A stretch of 37,565 nucleotides of DNA, from the NCBI GenBank assembly GCA_015228975.1, contig JADGCN010000011.1:1-37565 (forward strand), written 5' to 3'. This document shows, piece by piece, positions 32,972 to 37,565 of this stretch. The stretch comes from Magnetococcales bacterium (lineage in GTDB: Bacteria; Pseudomonadota; Magnetococcia; Magnetococcales; UBA8363). Below the pieces are notes generated by a model that made no database searches, was not told the DNA's origin, and was given only the letters and a program-made list of their open reading frames with translations. How positions within the stretch are numbered: the first letter of the stretch is position 1; the number at the start of each line of letters is the position of its first letter. A program made the translations under genes and the position numbers.

Positions 32972-34297
32972 ATGATCAATCTGAGAAAACAACTTTGGAT
33001 GTCACTGGCGGCTATGCCGATCTTAGCTCTGCCTGCCGTTGCCCTTGCCGACGCAGCGCCGACACCACCCCCGACCTTGAATTCGGGGGATACCGCCTGG
33101 ATGATGACCTCGACGGCCCTGGTTTTGTTCATGACCATCCCTGGTTTGTCTTTGTTTTACGGGGGCATGGTGCGTTCCAAAAACGTTCTTTCAGTTCTCA
33201 TGCAATGTTTTGCCATTACCGCCATGGTGTCGGTGTTGTGGACCATATACGGTTATTCCATGGCATTTACCTCAGGTGGTGGTGCCAATGCTTGGATAGG
33301 TGGCTTGGAAAACCTGTTCCTGATGGGTATCGGGGTGAGTACCCTGAAGGGAACCATACCCACCACGGTTTTTGTCATCTTCCAAATGACCTTCGCCATT
33401 ATTACCCCGGCCCTGATCATCGGTGCCTTTGCCGAGAGGATGAAATTTTCTTCTCTACTGACATTTATTGTCCTGTGGTTCAGTTTGGTTTACGTGCCCG
33501 TTTGTCATTGGGTCTGGGGTGATGGCTGGCTGCAAAACAAGGGGGTACTCGACTTTGCCGGTGGCACGGTCGTCCACATCAACGCGGGAATCGCAGGTCT
33601 GATTGCCGCCCTGGTGATGGGTAAACGCAAAGGGTATCCCACCACGCATATGCCGCCGCATAATCTGCCCTTGACAGTTACCGGTGCGGGCATGCTTTGG
33701 GTGGGCTGGTTTGGCTTTAACGCGGGTTCTCAACTCATGGCCGATGGTACTGCCGGGATGGCCATGGCTGTTACCCAAATCGCTACAGCCATGGCGGCGG
33801 TCGCCTGGATGACCATGGAGTGGATGCGGCATGGCAAACCCAGTGCCTTGGGTATTGTCACGGGTGCTGTGGGGGGATTGGTTGCCATTACTCCAGCCTC
33901 CGGATTTGTCGGTCCGGTCGGCGCGTTGGCCATCGGTGCGGCGGCCGGCTCCATCTGCTTCTTCGGTGCGACGACCATGAAACGTTCCTTCGGCTATGAT
34001 GATTCCCTCGATGCTTTCGGCGTCCATGGTATCGGCGGCATCATCGGCGCTATCCTGACCGGTGTCTTCGCCTCGGCAAACCTGGGTGGCGTGGGCTTTG
34101 CCAAAGGGATCGAAACCATGGGTCAACAAGTCATGGTTCAATTGATCGGCATCGGTGCTACCATGGTTTACTGCGCCCTGGTCACTTTCATCCTCCTCAA
34201 GATTATTGGTGCCATCATGGGGCTGCGGGTGGACGAGGAGGAGGAAACCATGGGTCTGGATATCGCTCTGCACGATGAGCGGGGGTACAGTATCTGA
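32972..34297 (+). CDS. amtB: Ammonium transporter AmtB
   Basis: The 441-residue protein has a cleavable-looking N-terminal signal (residues about 1-27, ALPAVALA). The Amt pattern follows, DTAWMMTSTALVLFMTIPGLSLFYGGMVRSKNVLS, then the twin pore histidines in TVVHINAGIAGL and DAFGVHGIGGIIGAI. There are about eleven membrane segments. It conducts ammonium into the cell and forms a regulatory complex with GlnK. The start ATG 32972 follows AAGGAG, 20 bp after the glnK stop. A strong terminator follows. Confidence 0.97.
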   Translation: MINLRKQLWMSLAAMPILALPAVALADAAPTPPPTLNSGDTAWMMTSTALVLFMTIPGLSLFYGGMVRSKNVLSVLMQCFAITAMVSVLWTIYGYSMAFTSGGGANAWIGGLENLFLMGIGVSTLKGTIPTTVFVIFQMTFAIITPALIIGAFAERMKFSSLLTFIVLWFSLVYVPVCHWVWGDGWLQNKGVLDFAGGTVVHINAGIAGLIAALVMGKRKGYPTTHMPPHNLPLTVTGAGMLWVGWFGFNAGSQLMADGTAGMAMAVTQIATAMAAVAWMTMEWMRHGKPSALGIVTGAVGGLVAITPASGFVGPVGALAIGAAAGSICFFGATTMKRSFGYDDSLDAFGVHGIGGIIGAILTGVFASANLGGVGFAKGIETMGQQVMVQLIGIGATMVYCALVTFILLKIIGAIMGLRVDEEEETMGLDIALHDERGYSI

Positions 34298-34323
34298 TCT
34301 TTGGTGTCACTCGCCAGTTTCCA

Positions 34324-34357
34324 AGCCGGGAGATTCCAGTCCTCCCGGCTTTTTTTA
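34324..34357 (+). terminator. Intrinsic terminator after amtB
   Basis: AGCCGGGAG (34324-34332) pairs with CTCCCGGCT (34342-34350), followed by TTTTTT to 34356. It lies 26 bp after the amtB stop and closes the glnK-amtB unit. Confidence 0.95.
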
Positions 34358-34480
34358 TGGCAAAAGCGGGAGGGGTCAGCAGACGAACGTTTCATTTTTT
34401 CTCTGAGTTGGTTTAAGATGGTTTTTTTCGCTATTTTGGCTATTCAAATCTTCCAATGGTATCGAAGACTGGGCTCCCTT

Positions 34481-35734
34481 ATGAACTGGCGTAGAATGAA
34501 CCCCAAAATCAACGAATTCATGGTGGTATTGGCGCTGACTGTGTTCTTCACGACCGGAACCGGCAGAACGGAAGGTGAGACAGCACATCGATACAAGTTT
34601 ACTTTGGTCACCGACCCCGTCAACGCCCAGGTCAAAATACATGAACTGAGTGACCTCTATACGGTACCCCTGACCCTTCCCGAAGGCCGTTACCACGTTT
34701 CCGTCACCGCCCCGGATTACCAGGGTGAGCATGGCACGGTCGATATCAAGGGGAAAGATTGGTCTGGCTTGGTCCGATTGATCCCTATCCACACTGCGGC
34801 TACGCAACCAGAAGTGGCACCTGCTCAGGAACAATGCTCGGAAAAGCTGCTCAAGGAACAGGAAAAACTGAATGAGGATCGATTGCTGCTGGATGAAAGG
34901 GCGAAACGTCTGGACAAGGAAGAAGCAAAACTGGAAGAAGCCCTGAAAAAATTGAACAAAGATTCCAAGTCTCTGGCTGCCAAGTGGAAAAAGGTGCGCA
35001 AACAGCATGCTCCTTGTGAGCAAGTCGCAGCCGTCACCACCAAGCCGGAGAGCGCCGCCAAACCGGAGAGTGCTGCCAAACCGGAGAGCGCCGCCAAATA
35101 TGAGAGTGCTGCCAAGCCGGAGAGCGCCGCCAAATATGAGAGTGCCGCCAAGCCGGAGAGCGCCGCCAAGCCGGAGAGCGCCGCCAAGCCGGAGAGCGCC
35201 GCCAAGCCGGAGGTAACTGTCAAGCCTGAAGAGGTCACCAAACCGGAAGCGAATAAACAGGGGACGACAGCCCCGATCACCGAGGTTCCCAATACCACCT
35301 CGGGATTGACGCCCGCACCGACCGACCTTGCAACCGACGAGGTTCAAACGGGCATCAAACGTTTACAGATGCATCTCCAGGATGCGGTTGCCCAGCAAAA
35401 AATCAATGCTGCGGATATGGCGACCTTACTTGACCGTTTGGTGGCCCTGGCACCCGACAATCCGGATGTCCAAAAGATCAAGCAACTCTTTGACGAGCGT
35501 TACGTCATCTATGTTGGAACGTTTTCCTCGGACGCCAAGGCCAGGGAGATTGAAACCAACCTGCAATCCAAGTCCATTCCCGTATTTCGGCAACACTTCG
35601 TCATTCAGGGCCAGAAGATGTTGCGTGTCTGTGCCGGTTTGTTTGGCAAACGCCAGGAGGCCACGGACGCATTGGCTGTGATTCAGAGTGAAGTCAATGT
35701 CCAGGATGCCATTATTCGTAAATTTACCCGATAA
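34481..35734 (+). CDS. PEGA - coiled coil - KPESAA repeat - SPOR domain protein
   Basis: Starting at ATG 34481 gives 417 residues. The basic N-terminus and hydrophobic stretch (MVVLALTVFFTTG) look like a signal peptide or anchor. A PEGA-like domain follows, with PVNAQVKIHELSDLYTVPLT and LPEGRYHVSVTAPDYQG. Next come a charged coiled coil (Glu/Lys/Leu) and nine tandem KPESAA/KYESAA units. The C-terminus is a SPOR-type domain (YVIYVGTFSSDAKAREIETNL to RVCAGLFG), which binds denuded peptidoglycan at division sites. So it is probably a cell-envelope protein of the septum or pole. Start choices at 34418 and 34496 are open; the frame upstream of 34400 crosses the amtB terminator. Confidence 0.75.
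   Translation: MNWRRMNPKINEFMVVLALTVFFTTGTGRTEGETAHRYKFTLVTDPVNAQVKIHELSDLYTVPLTLPEGRYHVSVTAPDYQGEHGTVDIKGKDWSGLVRLIPIHTAATQPEVAPAQEQCSEKLLKEQEKLNEDRLLLDERAKRLDKEEAKLEEALKKLNKDSKSLAAKWKKVRKQHAPCEQVAAVTTKPESAAKPESAAKPESAAKYESAAKPESAAKYESAAKPESAAKPESAAKPESAAKPEVTVKPEEVTKPEANKQGTTAPITEVPNTTSGLTPAPTDLATDEVQTGIKRLQMHLQDAVAQQKINAADMATLLDRLVALAPDNPDVQKIKQLFDERYVIYVGTFSSDAKAREIETNLQSKSIPVFRQHFVIQGQKMLRVCAGLFGKRQEATDALAVIQSEVNVQDAIIRKFTR
35042..35203. repeat. Nine tandem 18-bp units encoding KPESAA
   Basis: Units of AAGCCGGAGAGCGCCGCC type repeat nine times in frame. Units 4 and 6 encode Tyr for Pro. Codon variation (AAG/AAA, AGC/AGT, GCC/GCT) indicates older duplications and recent ones together. 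Steps of 18 bp keep the frame. Confidence 0.92.
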
Positions 35735-35775
35735 ACAATCGCATACTGCCTATTCTACGACTGCCTGGGTGGTTC

Positions 35776-35973
35776 TAAACCGCAGCTATCTTGGGATGTG
35801 TAGTTATTGTCATCCTCGCCCCCGATTAAAGCATTCGAGGTTCCCGCTTTCGCGGGAATGACGAGGCTTCAGCGGGGATCCAGAGGACTTTCCTACCTCC
35901 CCTGACTTTCTGGATTCCCGCTTTCGCGGGAATGACACTGGAAAACTACGTTTCCCGTGTTGGTTGCGGTTTA
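35776..35973 (+). repeat. TA-bounded nested-palindrome element, copy D, with 48-bp insertion
   Basis: This copy has the same TAAACCGCA and TGCGGTTTA ends but is 198 bp long. Extra sequence between about 35821 and 35868 interrupts the left arm and contains a second GGTTCCCGCTTTCGCGGGAA arm. It lies between two convergent genes. Its last three bases are the stop codon of the caspase-like gene on the minus strand. Confidence 0.88.
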
Positions 35974-37565
35974 TTGGCTCGTAAACAAATAATCTCCACC
36001 CACTTGATGTCCTGCGGAAATCATGGCCCCGTACTGGGGTGTTTGCGGGGCTTCTTTGACCACTTCGCTTCGCACTTCATGGAAAAGGTCAAACCCGGTG
36101 CGTAATCGGTTGCCCTTGGCCAGGCTTGAAAGCAGATGACGGGCAAAGACCGAATGGCCATCCCCACCCCCGTCCATAACGGGTTCTTCCCCACCTGAAG
36201 AGAGTGCCATGACTGCGCGACGTTTGCTCATCTCCTCCGGGCTCAATGTGTCGCCATCGGTGGAGTAGGTGTATTCCCGCGTCAAGGAGCCTGAATAGCA
36301 ACTATCGGAAATCACCATGATATGCGAGGCCGAAATCTTGCTCAAATATTCGGAGATATGTTTGGTGGAAATCCACTTTTCCGAAGAAGTCACATCCACA
36401 TCGGAAGGTATCCAATAGCCAATCCCGGTTTCTTCCCGCAGATAGCCATGACCGGCAAAATAAATGATCACATCCTGACCTGGTTTGACCTTTTTGGCCA
36501 GGTACTGAAACATATCGACAATATCGTCATACTTGGCGTCCTTGAGTTCAATGGCCTGATACCCTGCGGTCGTGAGCTGGTCTCCAATGGCGGAAATGTC
36601 GTTGATCGCGGTCCCCAAACTTGGGACCGGGAACGGATATGTATTGATCCCGATGAGTATTGCTACTTTGGAAGAGGTTAATTCAGGAAATTTGCCCTTG
36701 AAATACGCGACATCTTCCTCCATGGGTTTGACCCGCTCAAATGGATTGCTCTGTTCCTGAGTATCCAATTGCATCAGGGCCTGGGCGAACATTTCGGTTC
36801 TCTGTGCCTTTTGTACCACTTGGAACGCCAACATGTGACTTAACCGTTCCTTGGGGTCCAGATTGTTTTTATCCATCACCTGGAGCCATTCACCTTGGGT
36901 CACTGTTTCGCCTCTGGCCAAACGTTCCAGAACGTCGGCCCCCTGGCGATAGCCAAGATTTCCTGCCGCATTGTATCCGTCCAGAATTGCGGAACTTCCC
37001 AAATGCTGTAGCAGTATTTTCTGCTCCGTGATCGACAATCCCGCTTGGTTCATGGTGGATACCAGGACTCCCATATCCATGACACCCTTGGTGACGTTGT
37101 CGGTTACATGCAACAGTGTTTCCAGAGAAGGCGAGATGTCTTTAACATCCCAGTGGCTTCCCAGTCCCGAACCTGTTTCCGCAGTTCCCCCCTGGGTATT
37201 GAACATGCCCCGACCCCCACCAGATCCGACGCCATTGGTGGCAGGTGCCCAGGGTGATGAAATCTGGTGATTGGCATCTTTGGCAGAGGCTTGCAAGTGT
37301 GCGAGTTCGGTGATCGGATTGATGTCCTTATTCATAACGTGATCACCCCTCTGGGGTATGACAATCGGGCGTGTAGCGGTCGGGGCGGGCACCGAATCCG
37401 TTGCCAACGGGATCGTCGTTACAGCATCTGATGTCGTACTTGTGCTTGGAGTGGTTTGGTTGGCTGCGGTATTGCCTGGAGCTGGCGTTTGTGGAGTCGT
37501 GGAATCGGTCGGCGTTTGTGGAGTCGTGGAATCGGTCGGCGTTTGTGGAGTCGTGGAATCGGTCG
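35971..37565 (-). CDS. Caspase-like (C14 family) protease, N-terminus outside window
   Basis: The open frame runs to the right edge without a stop, so the gene is partial at its 5' end. At its far N-terminal side it encodes a Thr/Pro-rich repeat (TDSTTPQTP) and a linker. A helical central region follows, with no family match. The C-terminal third is the caspase fold: KVAILIGINTYPFPVPSLGTA, the catalytic His in DVIIYFAGHGYL and Cys in MVISDSCYSGSL. The catalytic pair is intact, so it is probably an active metacaspase-type or other C14 peptidase with unknown trigger. An ATG at 37335, with GAGGGG 10 bases upstream, is a possible internal start that would leave the repeats untranslated. The repeat staying in frame favours the longer form. 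Confidence 0.82.
   Translation of the reverse strand, partial: TDSTTPQTPTDSTTPQTPTDSTTPQTPAPGNTAANQTTPSTSTTSDAVTTIPLATDSVPAPTATRPIVIPQRGDHVMNKDINPITELAHLQASAKDANHQISSPWAPATNGVGSGGGRGMFNTQGGTAETGSGLGSHWDVKDISPSLETLLHVTDNVTKGVMDMGVLVSTMNQAGLSITEQKILLQHLGSSAILDGYNAAGNLGYRQGADVLERLARGETVTQGEWLQVMDKNNLDPKERLSHMLAFQVVQKAQRTEMFAQALMQLDTQEQSNPFERVKPMEEDVAYFKGKFPELTSSKVAILIGINTYPFPVPSLGTAINDISAIGDQLTTAGYQAIELKDAKYDDIVDMFQYLAKKVKPGQDVIIYFAGHGYLREETGIGYWIPSDVDVTSSEKWISTKHISEYLSKISASHIMVISDSCYSGSLTREYTYSTDGDTLSPEEMSKRRAVMALSSGGEEPVMDGGGDGHSVFARHLLSSLAKGNRLRTGFDLFHEVRSEVVKEAPQTPQYGAMISAGHQVGGDYLFTSQ
37484..37564. repeat. Three tandem 27-bp units encoding TDSTTPQTP
   Basis: Perfect 27-bp units lie at 37484-37510, 37511-37537 and 37538-37564, possibly continuing past the edge. 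Read on the minus strand in the caspase-like frame they give a 9-residue Thr/Pro-rich repeat. The units are identical, so the expansion is recent. Confidence 0.9.

Noticed and set aside
35042-35203. CRISPR-like regular repeat
   Set aside because: The 18-bp units have no spacers, stay in frame and encode KPESAA. The same reasoning excludes the 27-bp and 33-bp repeats.
33455-35347. Long minus-strand frames antisense to amtB and the PEGA/SPOR gene
   Set aside because: The amtB shadow is His/Asp/Gly-rich, and the other is mostly LGGALR repeats, the antisense of KPESAA. No start or domain support.

Overview
The window looks like a chromosomal segment of a motile, free-living Gram-negative bacterium, most likely a pseudomonadote. 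The reasons are the murA-his gene order, the glnK-amtB pair behind a textbook sigma-54 promoter, MCP and CheW chemotaxis genes, a GGDEF/EAL protein and a TAXI-type periplasmic binding protein. No taxonomic marker such as rRNA is present. A deep alphaproteobacterial or Magnetococcales-like source is only a guess. I see no phage genes, transposase, CRISPR array or integrase, so mobile DNA is represented only by small non-coding elements.

Layout. 1-787 holds the N-terminal part of a DUF1640-type coiled-coil gene, leaving the window on the left, and a 55-codon ORF. 880-8265 is one long minus-strand operon, murA-hisD-hisB-hisH-hisA-hisF-hisI-HIT-rlmI, tightly packed with several 4-bp overlaps and lacking hisG, hisC and hisE. 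8672-11178 (plus) is a biotin-dependent carboxyltransferase/decarboxylase module: carboxyltransferase, OadG-like membrane subunit and biotin carrier. 11314-16126 is a nucleotide-sugar and glycosyltransferase cluster. 16127-16806 has no protein gene, but it carries a chain of seven stem-loops ending in a terminator on the minus strand, the best candidate here for an undescribed RNA. 16807-19804 holds a TAXI binding protein and a membrane-anchored MORN-repeat protein. 19989-22818 is a divergent pair: a CCA-adding-enzyme homologue with damaged active sites, and mtaB. The 3' end of mtaB carries three perfect DnaA boxes.

23075-27305 carries an MCP, tRNA-Leu(CAA), a DUF1643 protein, a J-domain protein, infA and cheW. 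27362-31660 carries an alpha/beta hydrolase, an agmatinase-family enzyme, a PAS-GGDEF-EAL protein and a small membrane protein. 31765-32283 has a Phd/YefM-type antitoxin with a paired-palindrome operator and no recognisable toxin. 32527-34357 is the nitrogen-regulated glnK-amtB unit with promoter and terminator. 34481-37565 has a PEGA/SPOR protein with a nine-unit KPESAA repeat, convergent with a caspase-like protease that leaves the window on the right.

A 150-bp element bounded by TAAACC/GGTTTA ends recurs four times, at 10223, 19830, 32134 and 35776, plus one truncated end. It is built of nested inverted repeats and looks like a non-autonomous, TA-targeting element. Two copies begin exactly at the stop codon of a gene. 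With the minus-strand RNA, the degenerate CCA homologue, the DnaA-box cluster, the caspase-like protein and the poly-G tracts, these are the parts most worth a second look.
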